Program-made: the position numbers and the translations under genes
Origin: an uncultured Clostridia bacterium
GTDB taxonomy: Bacteria; Bacillota; Clostridia; Oscillospirales; Ruminococcaceae
Length of the DNA stretch: 43,982 bases
Direction of reading: 5' to 3'
NCBI GenBank assembly: GCA_947624375.1
Contig: CANQKD010000017.1
Span: forward strand, 1-43,982
Shown: positions 14,992 through 21,862 of the stretch, one piece after another
Numbering within the stretch: position 1 is the first letter of the stretch
How the letters are laid out: every line of letters begins with the position of its first letter
Notes under the pieces: model-generated
Database searches by the model: none
The model's input: only the letters and a program-made list of their open reading frames with translations
What the model was told of the DNA's origin: nothing

Positions 14992-15348
14992 ATGTCAGTA
15001 CCGGTACACCGCGGCGAGATATACTACGCCGATCTCAGCCCCGTGGTAGGCTCGGAGCAGGGCGGCATAAGACCCGTACTTATAGTGCAGAACGATATAG
15101 GCAACAGGCACAGCCCCACAGTAATAGCGGCTGCGATAACCAGCCAGCGCGACAAATCAAAGCTGCCCACGCATATTGAGGTAAACTCGGGCAGCTGCGG
15201 TCTTGCAAAAGATTCTGTAGTGCTGCTGGAGCAGATAAGAACGATAGACAAGCGCCGCCTGAAAGAGCGCATGGGCGAGCTTGACAGCGCATCAATGAAC
15301 AAGATAAACAGTGCGCTTCAGATAAGTTTCGGCTTGGGTCAGGGCTAA
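14992..15348 (+). CDS. mazF: MazF/PemK-family endoribonuclease toxin, no visible antitoxin gene
   Basis: A 118-residue PemK-like mRNA interferase. It has the family signature RGEIYYADLSPVVGSEQGG, then RPVLIVQND, TVIAAAITSQ and SVVLLEQIRTIDKRRL, covering the SH3-like barrel with the catalytic Arg (GGIRPV region) and Ser/Thr (AITS). Length is normal (about 115). AAAAGGAG precedes the ATG. In many Firmicutes the MazE/NdoAI antitoxin gene lies directly upstream; here the 190 bases before it hold no plausible antitoxin and the next gene has its own promoter, so the antitoxin must be elsewhere or absent. Confidence 0.93.
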   Translation: MSVPVHRGEIYYADLSPVVGSEQGGIRPVLIVQNDIGNRHSPTVIAAAITSQRDKSKLPTHIEVNSGSCGLAKDSVVLLEQIRTIDKRRLKERMGELDSASMNKINSALQISFGLGQG

Positions 15349-15399
15349 CATACTATATTTATGCGATACGCTGTAGGTTCTCCTGCGGCGTATTTGTTG

Positions 15400-15428
15400 T
15401 TGACTTTGCGGCGGTTTTGTGTTAATAT
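15400..15428 (+). promoter_or_regulatory. Promoter of the glycosyltransferase operon
   Basis: TTGACT (15400-15405), 17-bp spacer, TAATAT (15423-15428). Transcription would start near 15435, giving a leader of about 220 bases. Confidence 0.65.
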
Positions 15429-15434
15429 AGATAA

Positions 15435-15640
15435 TATAGATGATAGCAGTGGAGAGCCGAGCACGAGCCGCCTCAAAGCCCTCGGCGTGAGGTGCGAAGC
15501 AGTTTTTGCAGAACAGATTTTCGTCAAGACTAGGCGACCGACCGCAGGCATACTTTGCGTATGGCAAGGGAGGGCAACGACGTATTGGCGGAAAGATGCC
15601 TGCAAAAACCGGCTTGGGAGAGGCGATACACTGCTGTATG
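15435..15640 (+). ncRNA. Structured leader RNA of unknown class
   Basis: The leader contains several long complementary pairs: GTTTTTGCAG (15502-15511) with CTGCAAAAAC (15600-15609), GCAGGCAT (15544-15551) with ATGCCTGC (15596-15603), the small hairpin CATAC/GTATG (15549-15563) and CCTCA/TGAGG (about 15472-15492). The first two pairs overlap in CTGC, so they are mutually exclusive or partly shared, as in a switch. A reading frame runs through it in phase with the glycosyltransferase, but it has no ribosome site and no resemblance to the family. I do not recognise a known riboswitch class. Confidence 0.5.
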
Positions 15641-15654
15641 AGGGAAGTGACATA

Positions 15655-16611
15655 ATGCTGAAACTGTATCTGGCTATACCATGCTACAACGAGCAGGAAG
15701 TTCTGCCCGACAGCGCCGAAAAGCTGCTGCGCAAATTCCGCGCGCTTATGGACGGCGGCAAGATCACGCAGGACAGCAGGATAGTTTTTATAGACGACGG
15801 CTCACGCGACAGCACGTGGGAGATAATAGAAAAGCTGCACGGTGCGGAAAAGATATTCGACGGCATTAAAATGTCACGCAACCGGGGGCATCAGAACGCT
15901 CTGCTGGGTGGGCTCATGGCTCTGAGAGGCAGGGCTGACGCGGTAATATCTTTAGATGCCGATCTTCAGGACGACATAAACGCAATAGATCTTATGATAG
16001 AAAAATACGAGCAGGGCTGCGACATAGTCTACGGTGTGCGCTCCTCTCGCAAGAAAGACAGCTTTTTCAAGCGATTTACAGCTGAGGGCTACTACAAGAT
16101 ACTCAACAAAATGGGCGCGAAGGTCATATTCAACCACGCCGACTTCCGCCTTATGAGCGACAGGGCTCTGGAGGCGTTCTCTGAATTTCACGAGGTGAAT
16201 ATATTTCTGCGCGGCTTGGTGCCTATGATAGGTCTGAAAAGCGACATAGTCGAATACGAGCGCAAAGAACGTCTGGCAGGAGAGAGCAAATACCCCTTGA
16301 AAAAAATGCTGGCGCTGGCGTGGGAGGGGATAACATCTCTTTCTGTAAGACCCCTGCGGTTCATAACCGTTACAGGCATATGCGCGTTTCTGGTAAGCAT
16401 AGGTATGCTGATATATTTTCTGATAAGATTCTTTACCGGTCACACGGTAGTCGGCTGGGCAAGTCTGGCGGTGTCTATATGGGCTCTTGGCGGATTGCAG
16501 CTGCTTGCCATGGGCATTCTGGGTGAATATCTGGGAAAGATATATCTTGAAACAAAGCAGCGACCGCGCTTTATCGTTGAAAAAATTCTTTCGGACGAGG
16601 ACGAAAAGTAA
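15655..16611 (+). CDS. Family 2 glycosyltransferase, GtrB/DPM1-like
   Basis: A 318-residue membrane-anchored enzyme that probably transfers a sugar from a nucleotide sugar to undecaprenyl phosphate. The GT-A domain has AIPCYNEQE at the start, IDDGSRDST, and the metal-binding D101-A-D103 in SLDADLQDD. Two C-terminal helices (about 235-260 and 270-300) and ILGEYLGKIYLETKQRPRF at the end are classic for GtrB-like proteins. The start is set at 15655 because AGGGAAG precedes it and the family begins at this MLKLYLAIP. Its stop is immediately followed by the TtcA start codon (TAAATG). Expressed from a promoter about 250 bases upstream through a structured leader. Confidence 0.9.
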   Translation: MLKLYLAIPCYNEQEVLPDSAEKLLRKFRALMDGGKITQDSRIVFIDDGSRDSTWEIIEKLHGAEKIFDGIKMSRNRGHQNALLGGLMALRGRADAVISLDADLQDDINAIDLMIEKYEQGCDIVYGVRSSRKKDSFFKRFTAEGYYKILNKMGAKVIFNHADFRLMSDRALEAFSEFHEVNIFLRGLVPMIGLKSDIVEYERKERLAGESKYPLKKMLALAWEGITSLSVRPLRFITVTGICAFLVSIGMLIYFLIRFFTGHTVVGWASLAVSIWALGGLQLLAMGILGEYLGKIYLETKQRPRFIVEKILSDEDEK

Positions 16612-17352
16612 ATGCAGAAGATACTGGGATATATGCGCCGCGCGATAACGGAATTTGACCTTATACAAAACGGCGACAGGATAGCAGTGGGCGTTTCGGG
16701 CGGCAAAGACAGCATAATTCTGCTGCGCGGACTTTACCTGCTGAAGCGCTTTATCGGCATAGACTACGACATAGCGGCGGTCACTCTAGACCCGTGCTTC
16801 GGCGGCGCAGAGAATGACTACTCACCCGTGCAGGAGCTGTGCGATGAAATGGGTATTGAATACATACTTAAAAGAACTTCAATAGGTCAGATAGTTTTTG
16901 ATATAAGAAACGAGGAGCACCCATGCTCTTTGTGTGCGCGAATGAGGCGCGGAGCTTTGCACGATGCCGCAAAAGAGCACAGCTGCAACAAGGTGGCGCT
17001 GGGTCACAACAACGACGATGCGGTGGAAACGTTTTTTATGAATCTTTTTATAGAGGGTCGCATAGGCTGCTTTGCGCCGAAGAGCTATCTTTCGCGCAAA
17101 GATGTGACTGTTATACGTCCGCTGGTGTTCGCGCCCGAAAAAGACATACGCTCGGCTGCAAACAGAAACTCGCTGCCGATAGTAAAATCTGCCTGCCCTG
17201 TTGACGGTCACACCAAGCGCGAGGAAATGAAGCAGTTTATAAAAGAGCGTGAAAAGGCAGACAAAGGCTTTACTGACAGGATATTCGGCGCGATGAGGCG
17301 AAGCGGTATCGACGGCTGGGGGACACCTCGAAAGGAGCAGGAAAATGGTTGA
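16612..17352 (+). CDS. ttcA: TtcA-family tRNA thiolation ATPase
   Basis: A 246-residue PP-loop ATP pyrophosphatase of the TtcA/TtuA superfamily, which adds sulphur to a tRNA base (position 32 cytidine in TtcA) using a [4Fe-4S] cluster. The PP-loop is VSGGKDS (29-34). Cluster cysteines are C105 and C108 (PCSLC) and C195 (SACPVDG). LGHNNDDAVETFFMN is the usual helix after the ATP site. It begins directly after the glycosyltransferase stop and overlaps the next gene by 8 bases, so all three are co-translated. Some clostridial relatives modify other positions, so the exact base is uncertain. Confidence 0.88.
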   Translation: MQKILGYMRRAITEFDLIQNGDRIAVGVSGGKDSIILLRGLYLLKRFIGIDYDIAAVTLDPCFGGAENDYSPVQELCDEMGIEYILKRTSIGQIVFDIRNEEHPCSLCARMRRGALHDAAKEHSCNKVALGHNNDDAVETFFMNLFIEGRIGCFAPKSYLSRKDVTVIRPLVFAPEKDIRSAANRNSLPIVKSACPVDGHTKREEMKQFIKEREKADKGFTDRIFGAMRRSGIDGWGTPRKEQENG

Positions 17353-18142
17353 ATTCAAGCAGACATATTACAGCGGCGGCGACAACACTATAAACCTTTC
17401 AGACCTGCCGCAGGCTGACAACTCTCTTATGTGGTACACTGCCCTGCTGCCGTTTTTCGGTGTAATTTTTGAGCTGTACGCCGCAAGCAAGTATCTCGGC
17501 ATACTGCTGTGGGCGGTAATAATAGTGATGAGGATACTAGTTTGCCGCAAAGACTGCAAAATGCTTATAAAAATGGGTATGTGGCAAACAGGGGGCATAA
17601 CGCCTGCGGTGTATTTTCCGGTGGTGTATATGTTTCAGCGCAGCAAGGCGCTGCGGCGCACACCGACGGTAGGCATTGTTGCGGTGGTGTGTGTGTTCTT
17701 TGCGCTTGTCTCAAACGGCTTTGCCACTGCCCTTACCAACAGCGATGAAGACTATATAGACATGGTAAAAGATCATTACACTTCATACATTCTTGACCTG
17801 CCAAATGATAAAAACTATGTGGCAGACCCAACACGCACTGTAGATGCGCTGCTGAACATTTACTGCACCACAGGAAACGGCACCCTGCCGCCGCCTGTTG
17901 AATACGAGTACAAAAAAACGGACGGCAAGAGATATGTGACAGCGAAAATGACAAAGGGCAGCGAAAGCATTTCGGTAACTTTCCTGCTGGACTACGATGG
18001 TTATTATTACAACGGTATGTATGTTGAAGACGCTGAGGTAAACGGCAAGGAAATGAGCGAAAAAGAGATCGATGAGTTTTTGAAAGAAGCGTTCATGATA
18101 GACGTTGACAGCCTGCAAAAAGATCAAGGCAAAAGCGCATAA
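17345..18142 (+). CDS. Membrane protein of unknown function
   Basis: A 265-residue protein. Three hydrophobic segments lie at about 28-68 (two helices, SLMWYTALLPFFGVIFELYA and YLGILLWAVIIVMRILV) and 108-130 (TVGIVAVVCVFFALVSNGFA), followed by an outside domain of about 135 residues rich in Tyr and Asp, with a short Thr/Pro linker. No recognised catalytic motif. It overlaps the ttcA stop by 8 bases and carries its own GGAG 7 bases before the ATG. Last gene of the operon, with a strong terminator just after. I do not recognise a family. Confidence 0.75.
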   Translation: MVEFKQTYYSGGDNTINLSDLPQADNSLMWYTALLPFFGVIFELYAASKYLGILLWAVIIVMRILVCRKDCKMLIKMGMWQTGGITPAVYFPVVYMFQRSKALRRTPTVGIVAVVCVFFALVSNGFATALTNSDEDYIDMVKDHYTSYILDLPNDKNYVADPTRTVDALLNIYCTTGNGTLPPPVEYEYKKTDGKRYVTAKMTKGSESISVTFLLDYDGYYYNGMYVEDAEVNGKEMSEKEIDEFLKEAFMIDVDSLQKDQGKSA

Positions 18143-18147
18143 AAAAT

Positions 18148-18175
18148 AAGCCCCAAATAAATGGGGCTTTTACTT
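18148..18175 (+). terminator. Terminator between converging operons
   Basis: AAGCCCC and GGGGCTT stem with AAATAAAT loop and a TTTTACTTTT tail on the + strand. The A-rich side (AAAAAATAAG) gives a T-run on the minus strand, so it probably also ends the NlpC/P60 transcript. Confidence 0.85.
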
Positions 18176-18182
18176 TTGCTGT

Positions 18183-19556
18183 TTAGTTTACTAGTCTCTT
18201 TATAACTACTATTCTGTCCTGCTGGTATATGTGAGAGATAACTATACCTGTAGCTGTGCTTTCGGCGTGCACCATAAGTCCGTTGCCTATATACATTGCA
18301 ACGTGATATATGCTGCCATAGCTGCCGTAGCCGAAGAATATCAGATCACCCGGCTGCATATCGTCATACGATACCGCAGTGCCGTAGTATGCCTGAGATG
18401 CCGCATAGTGCGGAAGATTTATGCCTATCTGCGCATAGCTGAGCATTACCAGACCCGAGCAGTCTGTTGCGGCGAACTGGCTGCCTGCAAACACATATCT
18501 GCCGCCGACCATGCTCTTTGCATAGTCTACAACGGTCTGAACATCTCCATTTGCAGCCACGGGAAGCTCCTGCGCATTATTTTCATCATCGCCGGTATCT
18601 GTTTCACTGCCGGTCTCGGTGTCGGTATCTGCATCGGTATCCGTATCCGTATCTGTATCTGCATCTGTATCGCCGTCTTCGGGCGGCAGTTCGGGTGCAG
18701 GGGTGGTAGTCGTTGTGGTGGTAGTGGTGGTAGTAGTTGTTGTAGTATATGTTGCGATATCCTGACTTACCTGTGCCTGCTGCTGAGAAACATCAGCTCT
18801 CTGTTCTTCTAAGTTATTGAGCAGATCGTTTATCTGCTGTGAAGCAGCCTCATTCTCAGCTTTCAGTTGTTCAAGCTCCTGCCTGTCGTTTCTCAGCTGA
18901 CTCAGCTGCTCGGTATATGTAGCAGCCGTTGCCGCCATATCCTGCTGCTTTGCCTCGAGTGATTCTTCCGTGCGCTGATACTCGTCTCTCAGAGATACGA
19001 GGTTATCAATAATTGCGCTGTCGTGCGCCGAAACTCTCTTAATAAGCTCCATACGCATCAGCATATCATAAAAGTCATCACTTTCAAGCAGCACCGAGGC
19101 ATAAGATGTATTGCCTGCTATGTACATAGCTCTCAGCCTCTGCTTATAGTCGCTTATGCCGCTGTCTATCTCGCCCTGAGTATTTTCCAGCGATTCACGC
19201 GTTTCACGAAGCTCCAGGTCAAGGTCTGCTATCTGAAGCTCCATCTGCGATGTATATTCACTTACGAGCTGTATTTTTTCTTCTATGACTGCTATCTTTT
19301 CATCGATAGCCTCTTTCTTTTCTTTAAGACCATCCAGTTCGCCCGAGGCGCTGTTTATCTGTTCGTTCAGTTCGTCCTGCTGCTGCTGCAAAGCACTCAG
19401 CTTATCCTGATACTCCTGCATAGTAGGAGTTGCCAGAGATGTAATAACAGTATCGGAATTGTTCATAAACAGCGATGCCGAACCGAGCGCCAGCACTATT
19501 GCCAGAGCGGTCGCAAGCATTTTCTTCATTTTAGATGCCGCTGATAATTTATTCAT
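18183..19556 (-). CDS. Secreted NlpC/P60 peptidoglycan hydrolase with coiled coil (CwlO/PcsB type)
   Basis: A 457-residue exported cell-wall hydrolase. A signal peptide (KKMLATALAIVLALGSASLF) is followed by a long coiled coil (about 40-265, Gln/Leu/Glu-rich), a linker of about fourteen threonines plus an Asp-Thr-Asp repeat (about 275-330), and a C-terminal NlpC/P60 domain. The catalytic Cys is in TDCSGLVMLSY and the His in IYHVAMYIGNG. These enzymes cut the D-Glu to diamino-acid bond; the coiled coil is the part that FtsEX controls in CwlO and PcsB. Start is uncertain: ATG at 19556 or GTG at 19568, neither with an ideal ribosome site. The promoter carries a WalR-like box, as expected for this class. 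Confidence 0.9.
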   Translation of the reverse strand: MNKLSAASKMKKMLATALAIVLALGSASLFMNNSDTVITSLATPTMQEYQDKLSALQQQQDELNEQINSASGELDGLKEKKEAIDEKIAVIEEKIQLVSEYTSQMELQIADLDLELRETRESLENTQGEIDSGISDYKQRLRAMYIAGNTSYASVLLESDDFYDMLMRMELIKRVSAHDSAIIDNLVSLRDEYQRTEESLEAKQQDMAATAATYTEQLSQLRNDRQELEQLKAENEAASQQINDLLNNLEEQRADVSQQQAQVSQDIATYTTTTTTTTTTTTTTTPAPELPPEDGDTDADTDTDTDTDADTDTETGSETDTGDDENNAQELPVAANGDVQTVVDYAKSMVGGRYVFAGSQFAATDCSGLVMLSYAQIGINLPHYAASQAYYGTAVSYDDMQPGDLIFFGYGSYGSIYHVAMYIGNGLMVHAESTATGIVISHIYQQDRIVVIKRLVN

Positions 19557-19635
19557 TATTGTCTGCACGAGCCTTTCTTAACGTTTTTTATATTTCTGTC
19601 TGTCTGTTCTGCGTTATTGATAACGATATACAAAT

Positions 19636-19661
19636 TGTAATCATTGTAACCATTATGTAAC
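19636..19661 (+). promoter_or_regulatory. WalR (YycF)-like binding box
   Basis: TGTAAC-CATTA-TGTAAC (19645-19661) matches the two-hexamer WalR consensus TGTWAH-N5-TGTWAH exactly, and a third hexamer TGTAAT lies at 19636-19641. It covers the start of transcription just downstream of the -10 box of the NlpC/P60 gene. Confidence 0.65.
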
Positions 19662-19662
19662 T

Positions 19663-19691
19663 ATTATACCCTACCCGAGCTTTAATGTCAA
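19663..19691 (-). promoter_or_regulatory. Promoter of the NlpC/P60 gene
   Basis: Minus-strand TTGACA (19686-19691), 17-bp spacer, TATAAT (19663-19668). Confidence 0.8.
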
Positions 19692-19815
19692 GTCCGTTGA
19701 GCGCTTACAGGCGGTTTTGTAACCATTCTTATGCACTTTGTACAGTTTTGCTCAAAATATTTGGCTATTTTCACACATCACAACCGACAAAATATTATAA
19801 TTTACGTCAATTCTA

Positions 19816-19844
19816 TTGAAAAATTAAATCAATAGTGATATAAT
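19816..19844 (+). promoter_or_regulatory. Promoter of the GGDEF-EAL gene
   Basis: TTGAAA (19816-19821), 17-bp spacer, TATAAT (19839-19844), in an AT-rich stretch. Confidence 0.7.
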
Positions 19845-19908
19845 TAAATAAATGTGTTTATTTAAAAACTAAATATGTTTATATAATAATACTAAGGAGG
19901 CAGCCGCT

Positions 19909-21825
19909 GTGAAATACAATATGTTCTTTGATATTTGCGCGCTGTGTGTCGGCATTATAATGCTGATGACCTACTACTACAAGAAAACGATAGTGTCATA
20001 CAAAACCAGGGTATTTGAGGCGCTCATATGGCTGTGCTGCGGTGCGGCGGCGGCAGATGTTATAGCCGTTATGGCAAACGCCCCTGCCTGCCCGATGATG
20101 ATAAAGTGGATATCCAACATGATATATTACAGTCTTCACTCGGCTACAAACTTCTTTGGCGTTATGTATTTTATACTTATGGCAGAACCGATGGTCAAGA
20201 TGTCAAATATGCGAAAAGTTCATCTTATCGCGCCTTTTGCGACCGAGATAGTGCTTATTGCGTTCAACCCGATTATCAGACTGCTGTTCTACTTTGACGA
20301 AAACGGAACATATCAGCGCGGCGGCGGAGTATGGCTGTGCTATGCGATAACGGTATACTATTTTGTATACATGATAGTATTTCTGATACAGCACAATGAT
20401 TTCTTCGACAGGAAAATGCAGATAGTGATAACCATGTTTTCGGTGATGTACATACTGCCGATGGTGCTGCAATATTTCTTCCCAAGTCTTTTGCTTGAAT
20501 GTTTTGCGGCAACGCTGTTCATACTTGTTATATATATACTTTATCAAACGGACGACAACGGCATTGACAATCAGACGGGGCTGCTTTCATATCAGGCGTT
20601 TGAGAGCGACTGCAAGGCTTACATTGCTACAAACATGAATTTCTCGGTACTGATGATAAAGATACGCGATGCGAAATTTCTTACCGATGCTTTCGGCAAC
20701 CAGTTCTGCTCAAAGGTATATGCTTCGTTTGCAAACTACATAAGCCAGTTTGTGCGCTACGGCAACGCTTACAGCCTTGGCGGCGGAATTTTTGCGCTGT
20801 GCTTTATAAACGAGAACGTTGACCCCAAAAACGTACTTGAAAACATAACCGAGCGCATGAAGCAGCCGTGGGGCTTTGAAGAGATAGTAACGCGCCTGTC
20901 GGTTTCGGTGAGCATTATAAGCTACCCTTTGCACGCTACAGATCATCAGTCGTTTATGGAGCTTGCGGACACGGTATTCTACCGCAGCGACTACAAGCCC
21001 GATATAATCTACGCGGACAAAATGGTGGTAAAGGACAAGCGCAGAAGAAGCGACATTGAAAGGTCTATAGCCTCTGGCAACGTTACCGACAGTTTAGAGA
21101 TATTCTACCAGCCTATATATTCCAATAAAGAAAAGCGTTTTACCGGCGTTGAGGCTCTGGTGAGAATGCGTGACCGTCTTATGGGCTATGTTATGCCCGA
21201 TGAGTTCATACCGATAGCAGAAAAAAGCGGTGCCATGGTTCACATAGGCGAATACATATTTGAAAACATCTGCAAATTCATATCATCACACGATACCGAC
21301 GTTTTAGGAATAAAGTTCTTTACGGTGAACCTTTCGGTAATGCAGTGTATGCAGACAGACCTCGTGGCGCAGATGGCATCTATTATGCAAAAATACGGTG
21401 TAAACCCCAGTAAGATATGCTTTGAGATATCCGAGATAGCCGCTACCGATCCGCCCGACGTTATGATAAACAACATAAAGCAGCTGCACAAACTGGGTGT
21501 AAGTTTCCTGCTGGATAACTACGGCACGGGGCAGTCGGGCTTGCAGCAGCTGACCCTTTTGCCGCTTAGAATGATAAAGTTTGACAGCAGTTTTATAAAG
21601 CGCGCAATGAGCGACCCTCGTGAGAGGACTATTCTGCAAAGTTCGGTGAATATGTCAAAGAGCATAAGAATAGAAGCGGTGGCATCGGGCATTGAGAACG
21701 AGAATATGTACACCCAGATGAGAGATTTCGGTTTTGATTTCTGCCAGGGCTTTTACTATGCGCCGGTATGCAGCGAGGAAGACCTGCCCGGCAAGCTGGT
21801 AGACCTGAGCGGTCAGCAAAAGTAA
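19909..21825 (+). CDS. Membrane GGDEF-EAL protein with degenerate active sites
   Basis: A 638-residue protein. Six or more membrane helices (about 1-215) are followed by a GGDEF-like domain (about 220-375) and an EAL domain (about 385-630). GGDEF is GGGIF (about 290), so it should not make c-di-GMP. In the EAL domain the first Glu (VEALVRM, about 415), Asn (VNLSV), Glu (FEISE), Lys (MIKFD) and Gln (CQGFYYAP) are kept, but DDFGTG reads DNYGTG (about 535) and AEGVE reads ASGIE (about 590), losing one metal-binding Asp and a catalytic Glu. It may bind c-di-GMP or a partner rather than hydrolyse it. GTG start, with AAGGAGG 8 bases ahead. Confidence 0.88.
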   Translation: MKYNMFFDICALCVGIIMLMTYYYKKTIVSYKTRVFEALIWLCCGAAAADVIAVMANAPACPMMIKWISNMIYYSLHSATNFFGVMYFILMAEPMVKMSNMRKVHLIAPFATEIVLIAFNPIIRLLFYFDENGTYQRGGGVWLCYAITVYYFVYMIVFLIQHNDFFDRKMQIVITMFSVMYILPMVLQYFFPSLLLECFAATLFILVIYILYQTDDNGIDNQTGLLSYQAFESDCKAYIATNMNFSVLMIKIRDAKFLTDAFGNQFCSKVYASFANYISQFVRYGNAYSLGGGIFALCFINENVDPKNVLENITERMKQPWGFEEIVTRLSVSVSIISYPLHATDHQSFMELADTVFYRSDYKPDIIYADKMVVKDKRRRSDIERSIASGNVTDSLEIFYQPIYSNKEKRFTGVEALVRMRDRLMGYVMPDEFIPIAEKSGAMVHIGEYIFENICKFISSHDTDVLGIKFFTVNLSVMQCMQTDLVAQMASIMQKYGVNPSKICFEISEIAATDPPDVMINNIKQLHKLGVSFLLDNYGTGQSGLQQLTLLPLRMIKFDSSFIKRAMSDPRERTILQSSVNMSKSIRIEAVASGIENENMYTQMRDFGFDFCQGFYYAPVCSEEDLPGKLVDLSGQQK

Positions 21826-21862
21826 CATACTATAAATATACAGACATTCGGAGGAAACTACT

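Noticed and set aside
14801-15049. Possible antitoxin gene upstream of mazF
   Set aside because: The 82-residue frame overlaps the mazF start, contains the promoter region, has no ribosome site and no DNA-binding or acidic antitoxin character.
15361-15654. 98-residue N-terminal extension of the glycosyltransferase
   Set aside because: Overlaps the promoter, lacks a ribosome site, and the enzyme family starts at MLKLYLAIP; the DNA looks like structured leader RNA.
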